From positions 1 to 64,000 of the forward strand of contig MEUE01000003.1 in the NCBI GenBank assembly GCA_001771585.1: a DNA stretch of 64,000 nt, written 5' to 3'. The notes beneath the pieces were generated by a model. It was not told where the DNA came from and did no database searches. It saw nothing but the letters and a program-made list of their open reading frames with translations. The position numbers and the translations under genes were made by a program. Below are positions 36,198 to 43,650 of the stretch, piece after piece (position 1 is the stretch's first letter; each line of letters opens with the position of its first letter). This DNA is from a candidate division WOR-1 bacterium RIFOXYB2_FULL_46_45. Lineage in GTDB: Bacteria; Margulisbacteria; WOR-1; XYC2-FULL-46-14.

Positions 36198-36959
36198 TCA
36201 ACTACTCCTTCTTAACTTTTCAATTTCTTTAAACTCCCCATCAAGTTTTGCTTGCAAGCGTACCAATCGAGCGTCTCCATAATTTTCTTTATAAAAAATC
36301 TTAACTGTCGGCGAAGAAGTAGCAGTCCGGCCATCATCTATTGAAATGGGAGATCCAATCTGCACTCTTTTGGGGCCGACACTAGAACATTGTGATATTA
36401 TTTTATCCCCCCTCTCATCCCTGTCCATATACCGCGGAATCCTAAGATAAAAAAACATTCTTTGAAGAATAACCAAGCCACAAGATGAAAACCCAAAAAT
36501 AGATCCTGCATTAGTAAAAGATAGAATCGCCGTCGAAAGAAGCACATTGCAACAGGCCCCTGGACCGCAAGCCAAAAATCCTTCTTCCGCGGCAACTCTT
36601 TCAAAAGCATGAAGCTTAAGGATCCATTCCCTTGCCAACACACGATTGTCAATGCTATATGCTATTGCCCTCTTATCAAGTTCTACTACAGAAAGCCGAC
36701 CATACTTAGATTGAATCATGGCCCTGTAATCCGCCAAGCTCTTCATCTCAAGGCCTCTAATTGCTTCCTCTAAAAAAGCAGGATCGCTAATTTTTCTCAA
36801 CAATACCACTTTTGCCACCGGCGTCCCCTGCTGACGCAGGTATTCGGCAATTTTATTCGGATCGCCGCCAAAACCGGAGATCCGCCTTCTTATCTCTTCC
36901 GGAGAATCAAGCTCAATGATCTCACTTAAATCAAAAGAAATAATCTTGTTTTTTATCAT
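36198..36959 (-). CDS. Unknown protein, paralogue of the 40405-41124 product; first gene of the AAA+ operon
   Basis: 253 residues. Its first about 70 residues align with the product at 40405-41124: KIISFDLSE against KIVSLDISE, AEYLRQQG against AAYLQEQG, and PAFLEEAIR against PGFLDETLK. The later regions also align loosely (SKYGRL against NKHGRP). Mid-protein hydrophobic stretches with CGPGACCNVL may be membrane-associated. No known domain. A TGAAATTT/CGATA promoter lies 15-43 bases upstream. Confidence 0.75.
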   Translation of the reverse strand: MIKNKIISFDLSEIIELDSPEEIRRRISGFGGDPNKIAEYLRQQGTPVAKVVLLRKISDPAFLEEAIRGLEMKSLADYRAMIQSKYGRLSVVELDKRAIAYSIDNRVLAREWILKLHAFERVAAEEGFLACGPGACCNVLLSTAILSFTNAGSIFGFSSCGLVILQRMFFYLRIPRYMDRDERGDKIISQCSSVGPKRVQIGSPISIDDGRTATSSPTVKIFYKENYGDARLVRLQAKLDGEFKEIEKLRRSS

Positions 36960-36973
36960 TTTTACCTCAAATA

Positions 36974-37002
36974 TTTATCGACCGGTTGTGGAAAAAATTT
37001 CA
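36974..37002 (-). promoter_or_regulatory. Accessory-regulon promoter (AAA+ operon)
   Basis: Minus strand TGAAATTT (36995-37002), 13 bases, TCGATAAA (36974-36981). Same pattern as seven other sites here; resembles sigma-28 (TAAA...CCGATAA) or ECF (TGAAAC-N16-CGTA) promoters. Confidence 0.7.
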
Positions 37003-37062
37003 CTAAATCGTGTGTTTTTTTCCCTCTGCCTTAATCGATCCGGAGAAGCTTCCTGCAGTTCT

Positions 37063-38559
37063 CTAACGTGGGATCTCATCAGTTCTTCGTCTACGTTGGG
37101 CAGAAAGAAAAAGCTTATCCTCGGCAGTAGGACCAAAAGAAATAATACCTACCGGAGTATTTAAAGCGGTTGGGCCACTGATAAAAGACAAAAAATCCCT
37201 TATGTTTCCGGGCAACTTGTCAACCGGCTGTTCAGAACGGCCAAAATTAACAAAATCAAGCGGCCGGCAGCTAAACAACAGGCCGGCTAATTCCCCGTTT
37301 TGCTGCGGAGGATTATCAATGTTTTGACTCCGAAACGCAAGTATCCTGGCTGTCGTAACAGACCTCCTTTCCCAAACAAAGTATCGATCAAGGGAAGAAA
37401 AATCTCCGGTATATTCATAAGAAGTGCAAACCTTAATCGGCCCGCCAAACAACCGGTCAAGATTGGTTACGGCCAGATAATCCAATCCGCCGTTAAGCGC
37501 AACCGAATATTTTAAGGCGGGAAGGTCCAACCAGCCAACCCTAAACTCTTTTTGCCATTCGTTATGAACCCCTTGATCGGCCCATAGATTAATTAATGCT
37601 TCTTCTTTTGTTTCGGTGACAAACGGGCCGGCGCCATGGCGAGTTTGGTACGGCCTTAAAACACCAATTTTAACGGTCTTTTTTATTAAGTTTTCAATCG
37701 CGGCTTCGTCCAAGTTTTTTTTCCGTCCGCTTCTTTTTATGGTGTCCGCAACCGCTAAAAAGGTGTTGGGAGTTTTTGAAACATACGGCCAAAACGACCA
37801 ATTCGGATCAATCAAACAACCCTGGGCCAGCTCAAAAATTGTCGCGTCGCTTACTCTGCTTAAAAAATCGACAATGGTCCCTTTCCCACTGTCTCCAAAG
37901 CCAAGGCAGATAACCGCACAAGAAAGACCATTCTGCGCCAGCATAGTATCAACCAGATATTCCTCGCCAACAATATTGTTCCTGAAATAATAACCGTAAT
38001 TCAAGTAAGCCCGCAGTAATCGGTCAAGCTGTATAGAATCTTGGAAATTCCTATAAATATCCTCAACGCTTCTTTTTGCTCCGGCAGAAGCGCTTTCCAG
38101 AATACGTTGGGCAGCCTCGGTCTTTTCCTTTAGTAATACGGAAAGTTTTTCTTTTAAACGTCCTTTATAAAGAAGATCCGTGATAATAACTCCCATATGA
38201 TCCGCTCTTTTGTTGTCCAAAACCGCCTGGCCGACTCCAAAACCGACGGTCCCAAAACCGACGTCTCCCCTGCTCGCTTCAAGCATCTGGCACAACATGG
38301 CATGAACCGGCAAAATTACAGGAGCGTCTTTGGAGACATGAAGCCCTTGGATAGGCCTTCTGACTCCAAGTTCTTTAAGTGCCAGTTCTTCCGAGATCAG
38401 TCTTTTGGGATCAACATACATTGTGGAGGGTAAAAAAGTATCTCTGCCAGCAAAAGTTCCGGCCCCATATTGTTTAAAAACATGCCCGCGGCCATTTTCC
38501 CAAACCGTATGCGCCGCCTGGGATCCCCCGTTACAGCGGGAAACAAGTCCGCTCCCCAC
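37063..38559 (-). CDS. Adenylosuccinate synthetase-like protein with rearranged P-loop segment
   Basis: 498 residues. Many PurA blocks are present: NGGSQAAHT (H17, like PurA His41), VILPVHAML, GTVGFGVGQAV, AQGCLIDPNW (245-254), TRHGAGPFVTE, RVGWLDLPALKYSV, AVTNLDRL, VCTSYEY and IISFGPTAEDKL. The catalytic GDEGKG-type block, normally at the very N-terminus, is instead GFGDSGKGTIVDFL at 220-233, just before the AQG block. The GTTTGRxRR aspartate-binding loop is replaced by a different sequence, so the substrate may differ from IMP plus aspartate. GTG start directly follows the TAG of the upstream gene, in the same frame. Housekeeping purA must lie elsewhere. Confidence 0.8.
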   Translation of the reverse strand: MGSGLVSRCNGGSQAAHTVWENGRGHVFKQYGAGTFAGRDTFLPSTMYVDPKRLISEELALKELGVRRPIQGLHVSKDAPVILPVHAMLCQMLEASRGDVGFGTVGFGVGQAVLDNKRADHMGVIITDLLYKGRLKEKLSVLLKEKTEAAQRILESASAGAKRSVEDIYRNFQDSIQLDRLLRAYLNYGYYFRNNIVGEEYLVDTMLAQNGLSCAVICLGFGDSGKGTIVDFLSRVSDATIFELAQGCLIDPNWSFWPYVSKTPNTFLAVADTIKRSGRKKNLDEAAIENLIKKTVKIGVLRPYQTRHGAGPFVTETKEEALINLWADQGVHNEWQKEFRVGWLDLPALKYSVALNGGLDYLAVTNLDRLFGGPIKVCTSYEYTGDFSSLDRYFVWERRSVTTARILAFRSQNIDNPPQQNGELAGLLFSCRPLDFVNFGRSEQPVDKLPGNIRDFLSFISGPTALNTPVGIISFGPTAEDKLFLSAQRRRRTDEIPR

Positions 38560-39474
38560 CTAAACCCACCCTTGTTCCAAAAGATTCTGCAGTGTTTTAA
38601 GAGCTGTGAATGGAGCAACAGGATGCCTGCAAACATTGTCGCAAAGCATAAAGTTGTCAAAACCAATTAATTTTAAAAACCGAACCGTGGCAATGTCTTG
38701 GAAGGATGGTTCCTCATCATGTTCAAGAGAAGTAAGGATGCGGGACGCGGCAATGGCGGACGGATCCGCGGCAATAATGCTTTGCAGTGCCGGCAGGATG
38801 TCAATTTTCTTCCTCCCCATATTGGTAAAAAGGTCATCAAGCGCCGCCATCAAGCGCACTCTTCCTTTATATTGCGCAAAATCTCCCCGGACAAAGTCCA
38901 ACCCTCGCCTCGATTCTATTTTGGCGATTATTTCGGCCTCGGGATCAAGCTCGAGCATCTTTTCTATATCTTCTTTTCTTTCGACAAAAGAGAGCATAAA
39001 ACTGTGCATCCCCAAAGATTTAGCGGCTCTTATATATTTAAGGTCCGATGGAGTGAAGAAACCTTTGATTTCAAGCGACGGAGCAAGGATATTGATCGGT
39101 TGCCCTCTTCCGGTGATTACTCTGATACCCGGCTCCATATAAAGACGATCTCCGCGCACTTCCATCGCTCTCCAGGTTGCGTCTCTGAAATGGACCTCTA
39201 CCGGAGTATTTACCTCTATCGGATGGACCAGACGGATACATGCTTCAGGGACTGCAGAATATTCTCGAACCCTCAGCTGGCGGGTTTTAAGGTCTATCCA
39301 TAACTTCTTTCCATCGCTGATCTGTTGAAGTTCACTAAGTGTTTGTCTTGACCCTCTCGCTGTTTCGGTTGCAGTATTATACCTTATAGCGCTGACAAAA
39401 GGATGCGCGGCCAGCTGTCCTCTCTGGCTGGAATAAAAGGGGATCGTCGCTATTATTTGAGCCGTATTGCTCAT
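38560..39474 (-). CDS. Pyruvate kinase/HpcH-superfamily barrel protein, noncanonical
   Basis: 304 residues. Pyruvate-kinase-like blocks: KLWIDLKTRQLRV (for LLDLKGPKIR), FFTPSDLKYIRAAKSLG (for LTEKDLxDI), FMLSFVERKEDI (for ALSFVRxxxDV) and IIAKIESRRG (catalytic Lys and metal Glu). The ARGDLG block is replaced by AALDDLFTNMG, closer to the NDLxxSLG of HpcH/CitE lyases. Too short for pyruvate kinase (about 470) and lacks its C-terminal domain. I chose ATG 39474, overlapping the VWA stop as ATGA. A phosphoenolpyruvate- or acyl-type carbon-oxygen or carbon-carbon chemistry is likely; the substrate is unknown. Confidence 0.7.
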   Translation of the reverse strand: MSNTAQIIATIPFYSSQRGQLAAHPFVSAIRYNTATETARGSRQTLSELQQISDGKKLWIDLKTRQLRVREYSAVPEACIRLVHPIEVNTPVEVHFRDATWRAMEVRGDRLYMEPGIRVITGRGQPINILAPSLEIKGFFTPSDLKYIRAAKSLGMHSFMLSFVERKEDIEKMLELDPEAEIIAKIESRRGLDFVRGDFAQYKGRVRLMAALDDLFTNMGRKKIDILPALQSIIAADPSAIAASRILTSLEHDEEPSFQDIATVRFLKLIGFDNFMLCDNVCRHPVAPFTALKTLQNLLEQGWV

Positions 39475-40385
39475 GGACGGCTTAAGTATTCCGCGTACGG
39501 AAGCAATGTCTCCCGCACATTTGCAATTCTGTCCCTTGTCTGATTCCTCTCTTGTAACACTGCCAGATAACGCTCCAGCGTCCAAACTCCTTTAGTCAAA
39601 GCGACCGCCCCAATAACCGTATCCGCAACCTGGGCTGGTTCATTAAGCATCAGAACCCGATGCGGCCCCCACGCCCTAACCCAACTGTCATTGACTCTTT
39701 TCTCTCCATTGTGGTACGGTTTGCGAAGGATAAAACACTCAAACTTTCGAGCAAGCTCCTGCAGCACCGTTAAGCTGTCAAGCGATACTCCTTTTTTTAA
39801 TGAACCAAAATGATTACTGACTAAAAATGAATCTACTTTAGGATAATAACCCTCATCTCCTGTCATGAAAAAGAACGGGTTTTGAGAGCCTTTAAGATCA
39901 CAATGATGTAAATAATAATACGCAACCATTTCATAGCTTTCCATTCCGTTGCCGCCGCCACAATCAACCCCGTTTTTCAAAGGGAGCCATAAGGACTCAA
40001 TGCTCTCATCCAATATATCTCCCTCGGCAAAGTCGGCAATTTGAAATGGATCCTGATTACCAATCCCCGCATCGGTAAAAAGACAAAGACTGACGGCCAG
40101 CTTTTCCAATACGCTATTCTCAACCAATTGCCCGTAAAGCATCGGCAGTTTCGTATATATTATTTCCACCCAATCCCCCATGGAACCGGTAGCGTCAAGA
40201 GCAAAAACCAAAGGAGACGGACTGTTTGTAGTCAGTGTCCGACCATTCGGGACATTCGTTGCTGCAATCCTACTCCTTAAATTAGATGAATCTATCCTGG
40301 GCATACTGGCCCTAGTCATGCTTGTTCTTGGATCATACCCGGATCGTCTTCTTGATACCGATGGCGTAAAACTTGGTCCTCCCAT
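39471..40385 (-). CDS. VWA-domain protein with intact MIDAS motif
   Basis: 304 residues. After a basic, Ser/Thr-rich 55-residue N-terminus comes a von Willebrand A fold: FALDATGSMGDW, with D64-x-T66-x-S68 as the metal-ion-dependent adhesion site, and later FFFMTGDEGYY. No signal peptide, so cytoplasmic. Strong AGGAGG before ATG 40385. VWA proteins commonly partner AAA+ ATPases (MoxR, CbbQ, TerY types); here the ATPase is in the neighbouring operon. The neighbours on both sides overlap or are within 20 bases. Confidence 0.85.
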   Translation of the reverse strand: MGGPSFTPSVSRRRSGYDPRTSMTRASMPRIDSSNLRSRIAATNVPNGRTLTTNSPSPLVFALDATGSMGDWVEIIYTKLPMLYGQLVENSVLEKLAVSLCLFTDAGIGNQDPFQIADFAEGDILDESIESLWLPLKNGVDCGGGNGMESYEMVAYYYLHHCDLKGSQNPFFFMTGDEGYYPKVDSFLVSNHFGSLKKGVSLDSLTVLQELARKFECFILRKPYHNGEKRVNDSWVRAWGPHRVLMLNEPAQVADTVIGAVALTKGVWTLERYLAVLQERNQTRDRIANVRETLLPYAEYLSRP

Positions 40386-40404
40386 TTTATTTTCCTCCTA
40401 TTTT

Positions 40405-41124
40405 TTAAAAAAGATCTGAAATTTGTCTCCAAATATCTTTTAGCGCTTCAATCCTCACCCCCTCCTTATAGGCGATAAAAAGCAGATCCGAAGACTTAAA
40501 ATCTCTTAAATACACGCGGCTTTTAAGATCAAACTCATTTCCATTTTTTTCTACAATATCCTCAGGCCTTACCATATTATGGTAAAGAATCTTTCTGCTA
40601 TCTTGTCCCGAAGCAACATAGATGACAGAACTATTCGAAGTAACCGCGATAAACCCGGCGGTTTCCGGAATAGGCCCCGAAGCCACAGTAAAACCGTTGT
40701 TAGCAACGAGGTCCCTAATCACCTCAAGCTTTAAAAGCCAGCTTAAGGAGAGCTTTTCAATATCAATCAATACCCCTGCCCCTTTCATTTGTCTTTCATA
40801 AGCACTAATTACTGGTCTTCCATGCTTATTGCAAAGTAATTGATAATACGAATCGCTTCCCCTTTCCGCATCAATTCTACTTGAACTTGTGCCGCCCCCG
40901 ACAACTTGTTGGGTAAGGAGTTTCAATGTCTCATCTAAAAAGCCGGGGGTATTCAGTTTTTTGATAATTGCAGGAATCGCCATCGCCAATCCTTGTTCTT
41001 GCAAATAAGCCGCCAATTTTTTTGGTTCTCCCGTAAGAACTTCGGCCTGACTTTTCATATCCTCCAAAGAGTTGATGACAACAGATTCAGAAATATCCAG
41101 CGAAACTATTTTTAATAAGACCAT
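40405..41124 (-). CDS. Unknown protein, paralogue of the 36198-36959 product; first gene of the VWA operon
   Basis: 239 residues, no known domain. Related to the first gene of the next operon over the N-terminal 70 residues and more loosely beyond; lengths match (239 and 253). The central region has SWLLKLEVIRDLVANNGFTV where the paralogue has REWILKLHAFERVAAEEGF. Strong ribosome site (AGAGGGGGG). Its promoter overlaps the end of folC. As the leading gene of both operons, the family may be the specificity or assembly factor of each half of the system. Confidence 0.75.
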   Translation of the reverse strand: MVLLKIVSLDISESVVINSLEDMKSQAEVLTGEPKKLAAYLQEQGLAMAIPAIIKKLNTPGFLDETLKLLTQQVVGGGTSSSRIDAERGSDSYYQLLCNKHGRPVISAYERQMKGAGVLIDIEKLSLSWLLKLEVIRDLVANNGFTVASGPIPETAGFIAVTSNSSVIYVASGQDSRKILYHNMVRPEDIVEKNGNEFDLKSRVYLRDFKSSDLLFIAYKEGVRIEALKDIWRQISDLF

Positions 41125-41150
41125 TAAAGCCCCCCTCTCTTTCTTGAATT

Positions 41151-41179
41151 TATTTCGTGAGTATTTCCGGGAAATTTCA
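41151..41179 (-). promoter_or_regulatory. Accessory-regulon promoter (VWA operon)
   Basis: Minus strand TGAAATTT (41172-41179), 13 bases, ACGAAATA (41151-41158; the expected CGATA is degenerate here). The first three bases of the -35 element are the folC stop codon, so the accessory DNA begins exactly at the end of folC. Confidence 0.5.
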
Positions 41180-42298
41180 GGTTATTTTTTTTGTGGGGTA
41201 ATTCCTGAGGACGTCCGCAACTAGAAAAAGGGAACCGCAAATGACGGTCGGCAGTCGTTTGTCAATGACAGCCGGCTGTTTAATTTTTTTCGCCAGCTCT
41301 TTTTTTGGCATGGCCCGGGGATGGCTTGATTGGGTGACGATTACATTTTTCGCGATCGGCGAAATCTCTTTTACCATCGCATCAACATCTTTCCCGCGCT
41401 GGACCCCAAAAATCAAATTCAGCGGCGTTTTTATCCCTTGTTCTTTAATCGTCACCTTGAGAGCGCGGATGCCGGCAGGATTATGCGCGCCGTCAATTAT
41501 GACCAACGGTTTTTTTGAAATCACCTGGAACCGCCCGAGCCATTTGGTTTTTCTGATCCCCTTTCGAATTGCAGATTTTGAAATCCCCAAAAATTGCGCC
41601 ACCTTCACCGCAATTGACGCGTTCAATTTTTGATGTTTGCCCAACAACGGGCATCCGGCTTCGATACCGGCATCCTCACCCACAACCCAACATCCTGTTT
41701 CTTTCTGCTTAGCAATCCTTCTAATAACCTGTAGCGCTGTCCTTTTACTCTCCCCCGTAACAACAGGAACCCCCGGCTTAATAATCCCCGCCTTCTCGTA
41801 GGCGATTTTCGCCAGGGTGTTGCCAAGGTATTCGCAATGATCATAATCGATGGTGGTGATTACAGAAACTTCGGGAATTAAAACATTGGTAGCATCAAAC
41901 CGTCCCCCCATCCCTACTTCCACCACCGCAATATCAACTTTTTTATCGGCAAAATATTTGAAGGCCATCGCGGTCAGAATTTCAAATTCCGTAGCCTGGA
42001 CTTTTTTTGCGTGCGGCCGCACCATCTTAAAATATTTTTCCAGGCCCCTCGATCTTATGTCCCTCCCCCCTATTTTCATTCGTTCGTTATAATTTAAAAG
42101 ATGCGGAGAAGTATACATGCCGACCTTGTATCCGGCCTCTTTGAGGATCGACGACAACATCGCGCAAACCGACCCCTTCCCATTCGTCCCGGCGACATGG
42201 ATTGATTTAAATTTTAGATGAGGATTATCTAGTTTTTCCAGAAGATATTCGATTCGCTCCAAGCCAAGCTTAATGCCGTTATGCCCTGGGATGCGCAT
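41177..42298 (-). CDS. folC: Folylpolyglutamate/dihydrofolate synthase FolC
   Basis: Adds glutamate to folates. 373 residues; the usual length is about 420, and the protein begins at the conserved GIKLGLERI without the usual 15-20 residues before it. P-loop HVAGTNGKGSVCAM is visible, then YTSPHL and the C-terminal ATPase-independent domain ending GSLFLVADVL. The start overlaps xer by 20 bases. Its 3' end is echoed at 27558-27606, on the far side of the accessory cluster. Confidence 0.93.
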   Translation of the reverse strand: MRIPGHNGIKLGLERIEYLLEKLDNPHLKFKSIHVAGTNGKGSVCAMLSSILKEAGYKVGMYTSPHLLNYNERMKIGGRDIRSRGLEKYFKMVRPHAKKVQATEFEILTAMAFKYFADKKVDIAVVEVGMGGRFDATNVLIPEVSVITTIDYDHCEYLGNTLAKIAYEKAGIIKPGVPVVTGESKRTALQVIRRIAKQKETGCWVVGEDAGIEAGCPLLGKHQKLNASIAVKVAQFLGISKSAIRKGIRKTKWLGRFQVISKKPLVIIDGAHNPAGIRALKVTIKEQGIKTPLNLIFGVQRGKDVDAMVKEISPIAKNVIVTQSSHPRAMPKKELAKKIKQPAVIDKRLPTVICGSLFLVADVLRNYPTKKIT

Positions 42299-43139
42299 CT
42301 CTATAAACCTTTTTTAACCTTTCACGCGACACCGCGGTATAAATCTGGGTGGTCGCGATATTTGAGTGTCCAAGCATCTCCTGAACGGTCCGAAGATCGG
42401 CGCCGTGTTCGAGAAGATGCGTCGCAAACGAATGACGCAGGGTGTGGACCGTTGTCTTCCCCTTCACCCCCGATTTTTTGACATACTTTTTAACGATATC
42501 CCAGAGCGCCTGGCGGGAGAAAGCGGTTCCGTTTCTATCCAAAAACATTGCCTCGGGAACCGGGCCTTTCTTAATTTGTTCCGTACGTTCGGTCTCGATA
42601 TATTTTTTAAGCGCCTCCCTGGCAATCGCTCCGATTGGAACAATCCGCTCCTTCCCCCCCTTACCGAAACATTTGACAAAAGCGGACTCAAAATTTACAT
42701 CCCCCAGCTTCAACCCGATCAGCTCCGACGCTCGCAATCCGCTGGCGTAAAGCAGTTCCAAAATCGCCAGGTCGCGCGGGTTGGCGCGGGTAGATTTCAA
42801 CAGCGTTTTGGTATCGTTTTCAGAAAGGGCTTTGGGAAGGCGCAGGCCGATCTTGGGGAGTTTGAAATCGGAGGTCGGATCGCTTGTAATCTTCCCGTCG
42901 GATAAAAGATAGTGAAAAAAACTCTTGAGCGCCGCCATTTTGCGCATGATGCTGGTCGGAGCATAGCCGTCGTTTCCGAGTTTTTCAAGGTAGCTCGAGA
43001 TTTTTTCGCGGTTAACCGGACGGGATTTTAAAAAACCGAAAAATTGCTTCAGGTCCCTTTGATAGTTTGAAAAAGTGTGCCGGGAATAGCCCCGCTCCAG
43101 GCCGATGTAATCGAGAAAATCAGGGAGATATTTGTCCAT
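42279..43139 (-). CDS. xerD: Tyrosine recombinase of the XerC/XerD type
   Basis: 286 residues, typical of chromosome-dimer-resolving recombinases. Catalytic residues are visible: R136 (GLRASEL), K160 region, H232 and R235 (HTLRH), H258 (GHSN) and Y267 (QIYTAV). XerC and XerD cannot be told apart here. It sits in a housekeeping operon (nudix-xer-folC), so it is more likely cellular than mobile, but it is the only recombinase in the window and adjoins one of the insertion junctions. Confidence 0.92.
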   Translation of the reverse strand: MDKYLPDFLDYIGLERGYSRHTFSNYQRDLKQFFGFLKSRPVNREKISSYLEKLGNDGYAPTSIMRKMAALKSFFHYLLSDGKITSDPTSDFKLPKIGLRLPKALSENDTKTLLKSTRANPRDLAILELLYASGLRASELIGLKLGDVNFESAFVKCFGKGGKERIVPIGAIAREALKKYIETERTEQIKKGPVPEAMFLDRNGTAFSRQALWDIVKKYVKKSGVKGKTTVHTLRHSFATHLLEHGADLRTVQEMLGHSNIATTQIYTAVSRERLKKVYRDAHPRA

Positions 43140-43650
43140 CAGCTAACATTATACCAACAATTGTCTTGTTATCCTTGATCTTTCCCTCTTTAATCTGCCG
43201 TTTGGCCTCGTCAAGAGAGAGCAAAAAGGCATCGATATTTTCGTCTTCGTCAAATCCCTGCGCTCCTTTTTCAAGTTCGGTCGCGATGAAATAATGGATC
43301 ATCTCGGTTGAATAACCGGGAGAGGTATAGGACGATAGGGCCTTTTTGATTTTCCCGGCAGTGTAGCCAGTTTCTTCTTTTAATTCACGCTTGGCGGCCT
43401 CTTCTAATTTTTCGCCCTTATTAACCAATCCGGCCGGAATTTCGATTATCACTTCTTCAACCGGCTTGCGGTATTGTTTGATTAGGACGATCTCTTTTTT
43501 ATCCGTGATTGCAACGATAATCACCGCGCCGGGATGTTCGACAATTTCACGGCGGGACACTTTCCCATCCGGGAGCATAACCTCCACATCCTTCATGTTG
43601 ATCATGCGGCCTTTATAGTAGTAGGTTTCTTTTATTGTTTTTTCGAACAT
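43120..43650 (-). CDS. NUDIX hydrolase, ADP-ribose pyrophosphatase-like
   Basis: 176 residues. Complete Nudix box at 74-96 (GLVNKGEKLEEAAKRELKEE plus TGY). The flanking VIIEIPAG and QYRKPV segments are typical of ADP-ribose pyrophosphatases. Overlaps xer by 20 bases and the peptidase gene by 19. Confidence 0.9.
   Translation of the reverse strand: MFEKTIKETYYYKGRMINMKDVEVMLPDGKVSRREIVEHPGAVIIVAITDKKEIVLIKQYRKPVEEVIIEIPAGLVNKGEKLEEAAKRELKEETGYTAGKIKKALSSYTSPGYSTEMIHYFIATELEKGAQGFDEDENIDAFLLSLDEAKRQIKEGKIKDNKTIVGIMLADGQISP

Noticed and set aside
42279-43139. Xer recombinase as the integrase of a mobile island
   Set aside because: It resembles housekeeping XerC/D and lies in a nudix-xer-folC operon; no excisionase or phage gene is nearby, so a link to the cassettes remains only a possibility.
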